Both the position numbers and the translations under genes were made by a program. This document shows positions 1-8,100 of a stretch of 64,000 nt of DNA, one piece after another; position 1 is the first letter of the stretch, and the number at the start of each line of letters is the position of its first letter. The DNA is from Streptomyces roseicoloratus (GTDB lineage Bacteria; Actinomycetota; Actinomycetes; Streptomycetales; Streptomycetaceae). Below the pieces are notes generated by a model, which saw nothing but the letters and a program-made list of their open reading frames with translations, was not told where the DNA came from and did not search any database. The stretch covers positions 1 to 64,000 of the forward strand of contig NZ_SDOY01000172.1 in the NCBI RefSeq assembly GCF_004117935.1, given 5' to 3'.

Positions 1-1169
1 TACTGAGGCTGAACTCGTGGTGTCGCAGGGGCTGACGGCTGGTCGTCTGCTGCGGTATCACCGGAGGCATGCGGTATCCACAAGGGGGCGGGCTGACCGC
101 CGAACGGCAGCAGTTCCGCGAGGGGTTACGGCTCAAGGCCGCAGAGCGGTTCGCCCAGGGCGAGGCGAGTGCGGTGATCGCCAAGGACCTGCGGGTCAGC
201 GTCCGCTCTGTGCAGCGGTGGCGGCGGACGTGGGATGAGGGCGGTCCGCGGGCTCTGCGGTCGCAGGGGCCGGCGTCGCTGCCGAGGCTAAGCGAGAAGC
301 AGTTCGCTCAGCTGGAGGCGGAGCTTGCCAAGGGGCCAGCCTCGCATGGCTGGGAGGACCAGCGGTGGACGCTGGCGCGGGTCAAGACGGTGATCGGCAG
401 GCGTTTCCACCTGACCTACACGATTCAGGGTGTGCGCAAGCTGCTGGTGCGTAACGGCTGGTCCTGTCAGGTGCCGGCCCGACGCGCGATGGAGCGGGAC
501 GACGCGGCGGTGGCCGGATGGGTCAAGGAGGTGTGGCCCTGCGCGGAAGACTCGCGGCGGCGCGCGGAGCCTGGCTCGTCTTCGAGGACGAAGCCGGATT
601 CTCCATGACGCCGCCGCATGCGAAGACCTGGTCCCAGCGCGGCCGGACCCCGGTGGTGCGGGTCCGCGGCCGGTCCCGTAGACGAGTATCGATCGCCGCG
701 CTGACCTGCTACAAACCCGGGCACCGGTCCCGGCTGATCTACCGGCCCCGCCGGGACGACGGCCGACGCGACGGACGCAAGAGCTTCTCCTGGCGCGACT
801 ACCGAGACCTGCTGATCGCCGCCCACCAGCAGCTCGGCGGCCCGATCGTGCTCGTCTGGGACAACCTCAACGTCCACAAAGCCGCCGACCTGCGGGAATG
901 GGCGGCAGCCCAGGACTGGCTGACCATCCACTACCTGCCGCCTTACGCACCCGACCTCAACCCCGTCGAAGGGATCTGGTCACTGCTACGGCGCGGCTGG
1001 CTCTCCAACGTCGCCTTCAGTACCCCCGAACACCTCGTCCAACGCATCCGACGCGGCCTACGGCACATCCAGTACCGCAGCCACCTCATAGACGGCTGCC
1101 TCGCCGAGACCGGTCTGGTCATCAGGCCCGCCTGATCAGCAGCACGACACCACGAGTTCAACCTCAGTA
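1..1169 (+). mobile_element. IS630-family insertion sequence
   Basis: The element is bounded by near-perfect terminal inverted repeats of about 25 bp. Bases 1-25 match the reverse complement of 1145-1169 with one mismatch. Both ends carry the dinucleotide TA (1-2 and 1168-1169), the duplicated target typical of the IS630/Tc1 superfamily. The window therefore opens exactly at the element boundary. Inside is a single transposase gene split by a -1 frameshift. The next element, an IS5-family copy, starts one base after the right-hand TA. Confidence 0.85.
69..1135 (+). pseudogene. IS630-family transposase, two frames (-1 shift)
   Basis: DDE transposase read in two frames. The first frame (69-608) encodes an N-terminal helix-turn-helix region with motif VSVRSVQRWRRTW and the inter-domain part up to SRRRA. 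The second frame (518-1135) continues with GAWLVFEDEAGFSM, the VWDNLNVHK segment and the LPPYAPDLNPVEGIWS block, which supply the DDE acidic residues. Joining the frames requires a -1 step near base 566. No classical A-AAA-G slippery heptamer is visible there, so this could be a disabling frameshift or a programmed one. The terminal repeats are intact, so the element could be mobilised in trans. Family assignment is firm; activity is unknown. Confidence 0.75.
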
Positions 1170-1170
1170 G

Positions 1171-2069
1171 GGCCGCTTCTTACGGATCACCTCGCCGACC
1201 AGATGAAGATGGAGGCGACGTGGAGTCCGGCGAGGTAGACGGTGGCGGTCTTGTCGTATCGGGTGGCCAGGCCGCGCCACTGCTTGAGCTTGTTGATGCA
1301 CCGCTCGACCGTGTTGCGCTGCTTGTAGGCCTCGCGGTCGAAGGCCGGCGGACGGCCACCGAGCCTGCCAAGTCGCTTGCGGTTCGTGGCCTGGTCGGCG
1401 GGCTGCGGGATCACCGCCCGGATTCCGCGCCGTCGGAGATGGGTCCGGATCGCGCGGGACGAGTAGGCCTTGTCGGCCAGGACCGCCTCCGGTTTGGTCC
1501 TGGGCCGGCCGATCGGCCGCGGCACCCGTAAGCGGGCCATGACCTCGGGGAATGCCGGTGCGTCGCCGGCCTGGCCGGGCGTGAGGACGAACGCGAGCGG
1601 GCGGCAGCGGCTGTCGGCGGCGAGGTGGATCTTGGTGGTCAGTCCGCCGCGGGACCGCCCGAGGGCATGATGGTCCGGCTCGCCGGCCGGGGCCCCTTTT
1701 GACGAGCCCCGGCGGCGTGCTGATGAGCCCGGACGATCGTAGAGTCGACCGAAACGACCCAGTCGAGGTCGCCTTCGGCGTCGGCCTGGGCGAGCAGAGC
1801 GGTAAAGACCTTCTCCCAGGTCCCGTCGGCCGCCCACTTCCGCAGCCGGTTGTGGGCCCCCTTCCACGACCCGAAGTGCTCGGGCAGGTCCATCCACGGG
1901 GTCCCGGTGCGGTACTTGAACGCGATCGCGTCGATCACCTGCCGGTGATCACGCCACCGCCCACCCCGCTTCGGCGTCCGATCCGGCAGCAACGGCTCAA
2001 TGCGTGCCCCCTGGGCATCAGTCAACGACACACATCAACCAACGATCAGATGATCCGAAGGAAACGGCC
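1171..2069 (-). mobile_element. IS5-family (IS427-like) insertion sequence
   Basis: Imperfect terminal repeats of 22 bp lie at 1171-1192 and 2048-2069. Both begin GGCCG and share CGGATCA, with 17 of 22 positions identical. TA occurs just outside each end (1168-1169, 2070-2071). The element encodes an ORFA/ORFB transposase on the minus strand. It sits directly against the IS630 copy, with one base between the IS630 TA and this repeat. Confidence 0.8.
1187..2031 (-). CDS. IS5-family transposase (ORFA + ORFB, -1 frameshift)
   Basis: ORFA (2031 down to 1639) contains the DUF4096-like N-terminal domain (MSLTDAQGARIEPLLPDR) and the first catalytic region WVVSVDSTIVRAHQHAAGA. ORFB carries GRSRGGLTTKIHLAADSRC, the LADKAYSS segment and the C-terminal block RNTVERCINKLKQWRGLATR. 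The frames meet at minus-strand AAAAGGGG (1693-1700). ORFA reads CAA-AAG-GGG and ORFB reads TCA-AAA-GGG, so a -1 slip at the standard A-AAA-G site fuses them into about 281 residues. This is the normal expression mode for the IS427 group. Both frames look intact, so the element is probably functional. Confidence 0.82.
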
Positions 2070-2293
2070 TAACCCGGGGCTCGTTCTCGCCATCAGGATC
2101 CGCCAACCGCGAGGTGATCCGCTCACTCAACGTGGCCGCACCACAGAAGCTGAGCCAGAACCCGGGTTTCGACAGCAGCACTGGCACGGAGAGGCTGCTG
2201 CTGGGTGCGATGGTCGGCGCCGTCGGGGTCTGGTGCCCAGCGCCCCGGCCGTCCGGATAAACGGATGGTCGGGGGCGAGCGTCACGCGGCAGA
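2070..2293. other. Gap between IS5 copy and GNAT gene
   Basis: No convincing gene is seen in this 224-bp stretch. The segment 2071-2200 has lower codon-position bias than its surroundings and may be a remnant of older mobile DNA. The acetyltransferase start follows immediately. Confidence 0.4.
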
Positions 2294-2863
2294 ATGCGCC
2301 GCATGATCTTGCCTACCCCCGAGCTGCACACCGACCGCCTGCGACTGCGGCCGTTCACCGACGCCGACGCGGCGCCGCTCTACGCGCTGCACAGCAGCGC
2401 CGACGTGCTGCGTTACTGGGACTCCCCGCCGTGGACGGAACCAACCCGCGCCCAGCGCTTCATCGCGACCTGCCGGACGATCGCGGAGGAAGGCACGGGA
2501 GCGCGGGTGGCCGTCGACCGCGTCTCCGACGGCGCGTTCATCGGCTGGTGCGGCCTGACCAGCTGGAACCCGGACTTCCGCAGCGCGTCGCTGGGCTACG
2601 TCTTCGACGCCGCCGCATGGGGCCAGGGCTACGCCACGGAGACCGCGCACGCCGTTCTGCGGTGGGCGTTCGACACCCTGGACCTGAACCGCGTCCAGGC
2701 CGAGGCCGACACCCGCAACGTGGCGTCCGCCCGGGTCTTGGAGAAGCTCGGCTTCGTCCGGGAAGGCACCCTCCGCGAGGACTGCGTCGTCAACGGCGAC
2801 GTCTCCGACTCCTGGGTCTTCGGCCTCCTCCGCCGCGAGTGGCACCCGACGGCCGTCCGCTAG
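2294..2863 (+). CDS. GNAT-family N-acetyltransferase (RimJ/RimL-like)
   Basis: A 189-residue protein with the layout of RimJ/RimL-type acetyltransferases, which move an acetyl group from acetyl-CoA to an N-terminal amine or small-molecule amine. It begins with the family-typical LHTDRLRLRPFTDADA. The acetyl-CoA-binding core follows (SLGYVFDAAAWGQGYATE, the Q/RxxGxA-type loop), then NVASARVLEKLGFVREG near the C-terminus. The length is normal, so the gene is complete. ATG at 2294 or the in-frame ATG at 2303 could be the start. The stop codon TAG (2861-2863) lies inside the GCTAGG target sequence duplicated by the downstream IS481 insertion, so the element removed any native 3' context but left the protein intact. 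The substrate cannot be deduced. Confidence 0.85.
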   Translation: MRRMILPTPELHTDRLRLRPFTDADAAPLYALHSSADVLRYWDSPPWTEPTRAQRFIATCRTIAEEGTGARVAVDRVSDGAFIGWCGLTSWNPDFRSASLGYVFDAAAWGQGYATETAHAVLRWAFDTLDLNRVQAEADTRNVASARVLEKLGFVREGTLREDCVVNGDVSDSWVFGLLRREWHPTAVR

Positions 2864-2864
2864 G
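2859..2864. repeat. IS481 target-site duplication, left copy
   Basis: GCTAGG immediately precedes the left terminal repeat. The same six bases recur at 3934-3939 just after the right end. The stop codon of the GNAT gene is inside this copy. Confidence 0.8.
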
Positions 2865-3933
2865 TGTTCTGTCCCGGGAGGTTGTGGACGGGTGAGCCAG
2901 GTCTCGGCTGAGGGATCTTGAACGGGTGAGGGCCTTCCGGCTCGGTGTGGATTGCGACGTCTACACCTGACCGAAAGGCCCTCGTGCCCCACCGTAATGC
3001 ACCCCTGACCGAAACCGGACGGCTGCGCCTGGCCCGCTGCGTGGTCGAGGACAACTGGCCCCTTCGGCGTGCCGCGGAACGCTTCCAGGTCTCGCCCACC
3101 ACCGCCCGGCGATGGGCCGACCGCTACCGGCAGCTCGGCGAAGCCGGCATGCGCGACCGCTCATCCCGCCCGCACACCAGCCCGCGGCGCACCCCGACCC
3201 GCACCGAGCGCCGGATCATCAAGGTCCGTCCCCTGCGCCGCTGGGGACCGGCCCGCATCGCGCACCTGCTGCACCTGCTGCCCTCGACCGTGCACCGGGT
3301 GCTGACCCGCTTCGGCCTGGGCGCGCCTGGCCCACCTGGACCGGGCCACCGGCCACATCATCCGCCGCTACGAACGTGAACGCCCCGGCGAACTGGTCCA
3401 CGTGGACATCAAGAAACTCGGCAACATCCCCGACGACGGCGGACACAAGACCCTGGGCCGCCAAGCCGGCCGCAAGACCCGCGCAGGCGCCGGCTACAGC
3501 TACCTGCACACCGCCGTCGACGACCACTCCCGCCTCGCCTACAGCGAGATCCACACCGACGAGAAGAAGGAGACCGCCACCGCCTTCTGGACCCGGGCCC
3601 AGGCGTTCTTCGCCCAGGCCGGGATCACGGTCGAACGCGTCCTGACCGACAACGGCTCCTGCTACCGCTCCCGCGACTGGCGCGACCTGCTCACCGCGGC
3701 CGGGATCACCCACAAACGCACCCGGCCCTACCGGCCGCAGACCAACGGCAAGGTCGAACGCTTCAATCGCACCCTGCTCGACGAGTGGGCCTACGCCCGC
3801 CCCTACCACTCAGAGCAGGAACGACGCGACACGTTCCCCGGCTGGCTGCACACCTACAATCACCACCGCGGACACACCGCGCTGAAGGGCAAACCACCCG
3901 CCAGCCGCGTCCCCAACCTCACAGGGCAATACA
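2865..3933 (+). mobile_element. IS481-family insertion sequence
   Basis: A 1069-bp element. Imperfect terminal repeats lie at 2865-2888 and 3910-3933, with 18 of 24 positions identical and a shared GAGGTTG core. It is flanked by a direct GCTAGG duplication, which marks a discrete transposition event into the 3' end of the acetyltransferase gene. The only gene inside is a frameshifted IS481 transposase. Confidence 0.82.
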
Positions 3934-3938
3934 GCTAG
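2984..3938 (+). pseudogene. IS481-family transposase, frameshifted
   Basis: The coding sequence starts at GTG 2984 (VPHRNAPLTETGRLRLARCV) with a helix-turn-helix region (ERFQVSPTTARRWADRYR). The rve integrase core follows in another frame: HVDIKKLGNIPD, YLHTAVDDHSRLAYSE, VLTDNGSCYRS and RPQTNGKVERFNRTLLDEW, giving the D, D and E of the DDE triad. The break is an apparent extra G in the run at 3318-3321. Intact relatives would read RFGLARLAHLDRATG there. The reading frame runs past the right inverted repeat and stops at TAG 3936-3938, which belongs to the duplicated target. It is probably inactive as it stands. Confidence 0.85.
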
Positions 3939-3939
3939 G
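3934..3939. repeat. IS481 target-site duplication, right copy
   Basis: GCTAGG directly follows the right inverted repeat and matches 2859-2864. It supplies the stop codon used by the transposase frame. Confidence 0.8.
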
Positions 3940-3944
3940 ACCGG

Positions 3945-4377
3945 GGTGGCGACTCGACGCGCAGCGGCGTCGATGACGATCGCGTGAAGTCGTGCCCGAC
4001 ACTCGTCGACGAAGGCGGGGAAGGTGTGCCCGTAGGAGGAGATCCCGCTGACGCCCACCGCGATGGCCCAGGCGCGGGCGCGAGCTCAGGTCGCATCGTC
4101 GAGGGTCAAGGTGTCCCAGTAGCCTTGCCGGGCTTGTGGCGGCAGGTCCCCCATCGTGGAGTGCTCGGCGTCGGGAAGCCGATGGAGAGTCCTCCGGAGT
4201 CGATGACTGCGTGGAGTCTGCCTTCCCGTGCCAAGAGGTTGGTCGGCTTGAGGTCGCCGTGGCGCCACACGTGAGGTCCGGGGGGCTCGGGCAGTGTGAG
4301 CGCGGCTCGCCACGACTGTTCTCGGAGGCCAACGTGGAGTTCGGAACCCACGGTGGTTCGGCAGTCGTCGAGGCAGG
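3945..4377 (-). pseudogene. Decayed aminoglycoside-phosphotransferase-family gene (3' part)
   Basis: Remnant of an APH/choline-kinase-fold phosphotransferase. The catalytic motif HGDLKPTNLL is readable, followed by HAVIDSGGLSIGF, where the usual DFGG has become DSGG. A frameshift then moves the match to another frame (PDAEHST...DLPPQARQGYWDTL). A TGA nonsense codon near 4086 replaces what is probably a Trp (DDAT-stop-ARARAWA). The C-terminal part continues as GVSGISSYGHTFPAFVDECRARL. The N-lobe is missing. Its place is taken by the NUDIX fragment immediately upstream on the same strand, which suggests a deletion fused two genes before decay. Confidence 0.65.
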
Positions 4378-4503
4378 CTCCCAGACTCCGGAGCGGTGCA
4401 GCCCGAGCAGGACGCGGCCGGCCGCGTCCGTCACCACGACACCCGCGCCCAGGGAGGCCTGATCGGCGGGCGGCCGGACGTAGTGGTGGGCGGGGTCGGT
4501 CAT
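4375..4503 (-). pseudogene. NUDIX hydrolase N-terminal fragment
   Basis: About 43 codons starting at ATG 4503, with a good upstream AGGAG. The product resembles the first beta-strands of a NUDIX hydrolase: SLGAGVVVTDAAGRVLLG, then HRSGVWE. In a full gene the next residues would open the GX5EX7REUXEEXGU Nudix box. Here the homology ends and phosphotransferase-like sequence begins. The translation signals look intact, but no catalytic residues remain. Confidence 0.6.
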
Positions 4504-4598
4504 GGTGTCTCCTCGTACGGGGCCGGTGCGCCTCCCGCCCAACACCATGGCACCGACGACCCGACCGGTCCCCGGGGGAAAGATCCGGAAGGGACGGA

Positions 4599-5762
4599 CT
4601 ACAGCACCGCGATGCCCAGCGGGCGCACTCCGGCCGGCAGGCGCCGCGCGGATCCGTCGGTCAGGTCGACGACGGTCAGGCCGTCCGCGTACCCGTCGCG
4701 GGTGAAGCCGCCCGTCACGTAGGCGGTGCGGCCGTCGTCGGAGACGGCGACGTCCTCGTGCGGGCCGTCCAGCGGGAAGACCCGCTCGGTCCCGTCCGGC
4801 GCCCGGACGGTGAGCGAGGGGCCGCGGTCGGAGGACGGGTCGATCGGGCCCGTGCCGACGACGAGCAGGGTGCCGTCGGGTGTGACCGCGGCGCCGTGCT
4901 GGTGGGTGTTCGCCGTCATCCGCCGCACTTCCGAGCGGCCGGTGGCCGGGTCGACCACCACGAGCCGCTCGCCCTCGAACGGCAGCAGCAGTCGGCCGTC
5001 GGCGGGGCGTACGGCCGTGTAGTGCGGCTTCAGCCAGGAGCTGAGACCGCCCTCGGTGTCGTACGGGGCCACCTCGATCCGGCGGGTGCGCAGGCTGTCG
5101 GCCCGTACGACGGTGACGTCGAAGGAGTCGTGGTTCGTCGCGTACACCTCGGAGCCGTCGCGTGAGACGTCCACGTCGAAGGGGCGCCGGCCGACCGGGA
5201 CCCGGCCGGTGACCTTCAGGGCCGCGGTGTCGATCACCTCCAGGGTGCCGTTCCCGCCCGGCACGTTGACGCCGACGTACACCCGTCGTCCGTCGGGGGA
5301 GAGCGCGATGCCCATGCCGCCGCCCCGGTACTCGCCCGTCGTCGCGGGACCGGTCGCGGTCAGGTACGGCACGAGGGCGAGGCGCGTGCGGGTCCTGGTG
5401 TCCACGACGGCGACGCCCTCGGCGGTGGCGACCCAGGCGCGGCCGTCGGCACCGACCACGAGTCCGTACGGGGCGGTGCCCACCTCGACGGACGCGAACG
5501 CGCCGCGGGCCGGGTCCACGAAGGTGACGGTGTCGGAGCCGAAGTCGGCGACGAGGAGGGTGCCCGGGGGAGTGCTGCCGCTCGTCGTCACGGCGCCGGC
5601 TTCCGGGCCGACGGGTGAGGGCACGGCGGTCACCGAGGCCCTGGCCGTGCCGGTGGCCGGGCGGGGTTCGGCGGGCCCGGCCGTACCGCCGTCGCCCCGC
5701 GCGCAGCCCGCGAGCAGGGCGACGGCGACGGCCGGCACGGCGAGGGCACGGAATCGGTTCAT
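4599..5762 (-). CDS. YncE-like beta-propeller lipoprotein
   Basis: A 387-residue exported lipoprotein. The N-terminus is a lipoprotein signal peptide with lipobox LLAGC, followed by a Thr/Pro/Ala-rich spacer to about residue 65. The rest consists of repeated blades typical of YVTN/YncE-type seven-bladed propellers, for example GTLLVADFGSDTVTFVDP, APYGLVVGADGRAWVAT, GIALSPDGRRVYVGV and RPFDVDVSRDGSEVYATNH. Such proteins sit outside the membrane and usually bind ligands or partners rather than catalyse. No haem or metal motif is evident. It stands alone, divergent from the Cyt-like gene across a G-rich intergenic region. The role is unknown. Confidence 0.85.
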   Translation of the reverse strand: MNRFRALAVPAVAVALLAGCARGDGGTAGPAEPRPATGTARASVTAVPSPVGPEAGAVTTSGSTPPGTLLVADFGSDTVTFVDPARGAFASVEVGTAPYGLVVGADGRAWVATAEGVAVVDTRTRTRLALVPYLTATGPATTGEYRGGGMGIALSPDGRRVYVGVNVPGGNGTLEVIDTAALKVTGRVPVGRRPFDVDVSRDGSEVYATNHDSFDVTVVRADSLRTRRIEVAPYDTEGGLSSWLKPHYTAVRPADGRLLLPFEGERLVVVDPATGRSEVRRMTANTHQHGAAVTPDGTLLVVGTGPIDPSSDRGPSLTVRAPDGTERVFPLDGPHEDVAVSDDGRTAYVTGGFTRDGYADGLTVVDLTDGSARRLPAGVRPLGIAVL

Positions 5763-6093
5763 CGGCGGGCTCCCAGGGGCATGAGCGGTCGGGCGGCGGG
5801 CGGCGGGCGGCGGGCGGCGGGTGCCGGGTGGTGCGGGTGGCCGGCGGCCGGCGTCTGGGGGTGGGTGGCCGGCGGCGGACCGCGGGCGGCCGGTGGTGGG
5901 GCCGGGGTGCCGGCGGCCTGGGGTGGGCCGGGGCTCCGCCTCCCGTCTTCCATGCTCGGCCCGTTTCCGCCCGCCCGTATCGACCGTTCGGCTGACCCGT
6001 CCGTCGGTTCCTCGTACGACCCGGCCGCACCCGCCCGGCGGCGCTGCGGCATACTGACGCCCCCTCGATCAACAAAATGTTTAAGGAGGAGTC
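5763..6093. promoter_or_regulatory. Divergent intergenic region upstream of lipoprotein and Cyt-like genes
   Basis: A 331-bp divergent promoter region. Its left half is extremely G-rich on the plus strand. On the right, a CATACT hexamer at about 6050-6055 is a plausible -10 for the plus-strand gene. A strong Shine-Dalgarno AAGGAGGA at 6083-6090 precedes the TTG start at 6094. The short AT-rich patch AACAAAATGTTTAA lies just before that Shine-Dalgarno sequence. No gene is seen. Confidence 0.5.
5791..5821 (+). repeat. GGGCGGC heptamer tandem repeat
   Basis: Four exact copies of GGGCGGC plus a terminal GGG. Five G3 runs separated by four bases could form a G-quadruplex on the plus strand. It lies about 30-60 bp upstream of the lipoprotein start on the other strand. 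Confidence 0.8.
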
Positions 6094-6675
6094 TTGGCTG
6101 CCAGTTTCAAGACGGTCGTCGAGGTGGGTCCGGCCCACCTCGGCCAGGCGGAGGCCCTGGCCCGTGCCTTCCAGGAGGCGATCGCCCCCGCCACCGTCAA
6201 CTTCGACTTCGACCACATCCGCGACGCCGCCGCCGCGATCCCCGACTGCGACATCGTCAGGATGGTCCGCGGCTGGGGCCTCCAGGACGAGGCCCCCGTC
6301 CTGGTGATGGTCCTCTCCCTCAAGGAGGCCGTGCGCCAGGCGCTGCCGCCCGAGGCGGCGGAGGCCGCGTTCTGGGAGACGATCGAGCGTGAGCTCGTCG
6401 GCGCGTTCACGGGCCTCGCCGACCAGGAGGGCATGCCGGGTCTCTCGTACTACGACGACGGCCCCGACCGTACGCGCTACTACCGTGACGTGTTCTTCGC
6501 GCTCCAGGACGAGGAGACGGGCGCGTACCTCTACGCCGTCGCCTTCTGCATCGACGTCACCATCCACGCCGACAAGGCCCGCGTCGGCACGCTGGGGATG
6601 ACCGACACGGTGCCGTTCGCGATCCGGCTCAACGCGATCGTGGTCCGCCAGGACCTCGCCCTCGCCACCGCCTGA
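6094..6675 (+). CDS. Cyt-family (cytolytic delta-endotoxin-like) protein
   Basis: A 193-residue protein that follows the core of Bacillus thuringiensis Cyt toxins along its whole length. Visible blocks are LARAFQEAIAPATVNFDFDH (Cyt2 has TFQGAIDPLTLNFNF), LVMVLSLKEAVRQAL, FWETIERELVGAFTGL, YYRDVFFALQDEETGAYLYA (Cyt2 has ILFSIQNEDTGRFMA), VAFCIDVTI and a closing MTDTVPFAIRLNAIVVRQDL. Cyt proteins are alpha/beta pore formers that insert into lipid membranes. This copy lacks the N- and C-terminal pro-segments of the Bacillus proteins and has no signal peptide, so export is not obvious. The TTG start is chosen from the ideal AAGGAGGA five bases upstream. The gene is monocistronic. Target and role are unknown. 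Confidence 0.8.
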   Translation: MAASFKTVVEVGPAHLGQAEALARAFQEAIAPATVNFDFDHIRDAAAAIPDCDIVRMVRGWGLQDEAPVLVMVLSLKEAVRQALPPEAAEAAFWETIERELVGAFTGLADQEGMPGLSYYDDGPDRTRYYRDVFFALQDEETGAYLYAVAFCIDVTIHADKARVGTLGMTDTVPFAIRLNAIVVRQDLALATA

Positions 6676-6831
6676 CCTTCCGCGACCGCCAGGCCCGCCG
6701 TCCCGGGCCGTGGTCAACAGCCCCACCGGGAGGTAGCGTCCGTGCCGCGGGCCCGCCGGGCCCGGCGAGGGCGCGCGACGCGCGCGCCGGGCGAGTGCAC
6801 GGGCGAGCGCGAGGGCGAAGGCGGGAGCACG

Positions 6832-7998
6832 GTGAACCAGCGGTTCGGCGACTACCAGAACGAGATCTACCTCAACGGACTCTTCGGCACCCTGCCCCGG
6901 CTCCCGATGGACTTCGCCGAGCTCGAACGACGCGCCGGGGCCGCTCTGCCGCCCTCCATATGGTCGTACGTCGCCGGCGGCGCGGGCGACGAGAGCACCC
7001 AGCGGGCCAACGTCGAGGCCTTCCGGCGCTGGGGCCTGATCCCCCGGATGATGGCCGGCGCCGACCGGCGCGACCTCTCCGTCGAGCTGTGCGGACTCCA
7101 CCTGCCCACCCCGCTGCTCATGGCGCCCATCGGCGTCATCGGCCTGTGCGGCCAGGACGGGCACGGCGACCTCGCCACCGCGCGCGCCGCCGCCCGCACC
7201 GGCGTCCCGATGATCGCCTCCACCCTGAGCGTCGACCCGCTGGAGGACGTCGCCGCGGGGCTCGGCGACACCCCGGGACTCTTCCAGCTCTACACGCCGA
7301 CCGACCGCGCCCTCGCCGAGAGCCTGGTGCGCCGCGCCGAGACGGCCGGCTACCGCGGCATCGTCGTCACCCTCGACACCTGGGTCACCGGCTGGCGCCC
7401 CCGCGACCTCGCCACCGGCAACTTCCCCCAGCTGCGCGGTCACTGCCTGGCCAACTACACCTCCGATCCGGTCTTCAGGGCCCGGCTCGCCAAGGCGCCC
7501 GAGGAGGACCCCCAGGCCGCCGTCCTGGAGTGGACCGGCATCTTCGGCAATCCGCTGACCTGGGCCGACCTGCCGTGGCTGCGCTCGCTCACCGAACTGC
7601 CCCTGATCCTCAAGGGCATCTGCCACCCTGAGGACGTCCGCCGGGCCAGGGACGGCGGCGTCGACGCGATCTACTGCTCCAACCACGGAGGCCGGCAGGC
7701 CAACGGCGGCCTGCCCGCCCTCGACGCACTGCCGGAGGTGGTCGCCGCCGCCGACGGACTGCCCGTGCTCTTCGACTCGGGCGTCCGCGGCGGTGCCGAC
7801 CTCGTCAAGGCGCTGGCGCTCGGCGCCACCGCCGTCGCCGTCGGCCGGCCCTACGCCTACGGCCTGGCCCTCGACGGCACCGACGGCATCGTCCACGTGC
7901 TGCGCTCGCTGCTCGCCGAAGCCGACCTGATCATGGCCGTCGACGGCTACCCGACCCTCGCCGACCTGCGCGCGGAGGGCGCGCTGCGCCGACTCTGA
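6832..7998 (+). CDS. FMN-dependent alpha-hydroxy-acid oxidase (lactate 2-monooxygenase-like)
   Basis: A 388-residue TIM-barrel flavoprotein of the glycolate oxidase / lactate oxidase / lactate 2-monooxygenase family, which oxidises L-2-hydroxy acids with FMN. Visible hallmarks are WSYVAGGAGDE, LLMAPIGVIGL, LYTPTD, GIVVTLDTWVTGWRPRDL, LILKGICHPEDVRRA with the flavin-contacting Lys, and the catalytic His in YCSNHGGRQANGG. The phosphate-binding C-terminal DSGVRGG and AVAVGRPYAYGLA also match. The insert FPQLRGHCLANYTSDPVFRA and the length favour lactate 2-monooxygenase over oxidase. GTG 6832 with upstream GGGAG is preferred. An in-frame extension to 6742 is Arg-rich and unlike the family. Confidence 0.85.
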   Translation: MNQRFGDYQNEIYLNGLFGTLPRLPMDFAELERRAGAALPPSIWSYVAGGAGDESTQRANVEAFRRWGLIPRMMAGADRRDLSVELCGLHLPTPLLMAPIGVIGLCGQDGHGDLATARAAARTGVPMIASTLSVDPLEDVAAGLGDTPGLFQLYTPTDRALAESLVRRAETAGYRGIVVTLDTWVTGWRPRDLATGNFPQLRGHCLANYTSDPVFRARLAKAPEEDPQAAVLEWTGIFGNPLTWADLPWLRSLTELPLILKGICHPEDVRRARDGGVDAIYCSNHGGRQANGGLPALDALPEVVAAADGLPVLFDSGVRGGADLVKALALGATAVAVGRPYAYGLALDGTDGIVHVLRSLLAEADLIMAVDGYPTLADLRAEGALRRL

Positions 7999-8100
7999 GC
8001 GCGGCGCCGCGAACGGCGAACGGCGGACGGGACGAGCCGGGCGGGGCAGGCGGGTCGGGGCCGGCGGGGCGGCGGCAGCGGGCGCGGCAGCGGGGCGGGG

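Noticed and set aside
69..1135. IS630 transposase as an intact single gene
   Set aside because: The HTH region and DDE core are in different frames, and no standard slippery heptamer is visible at the junction.
3919..7896. A 1325-codon open frame on the minus strand
   Set aside because: It is a shadow across real genes on both strands. Its sequence is Arg/Pro-rich with no domain apart from the short NUDIX start, and it overlaps the Cyt-like and flavoenzyme genes.
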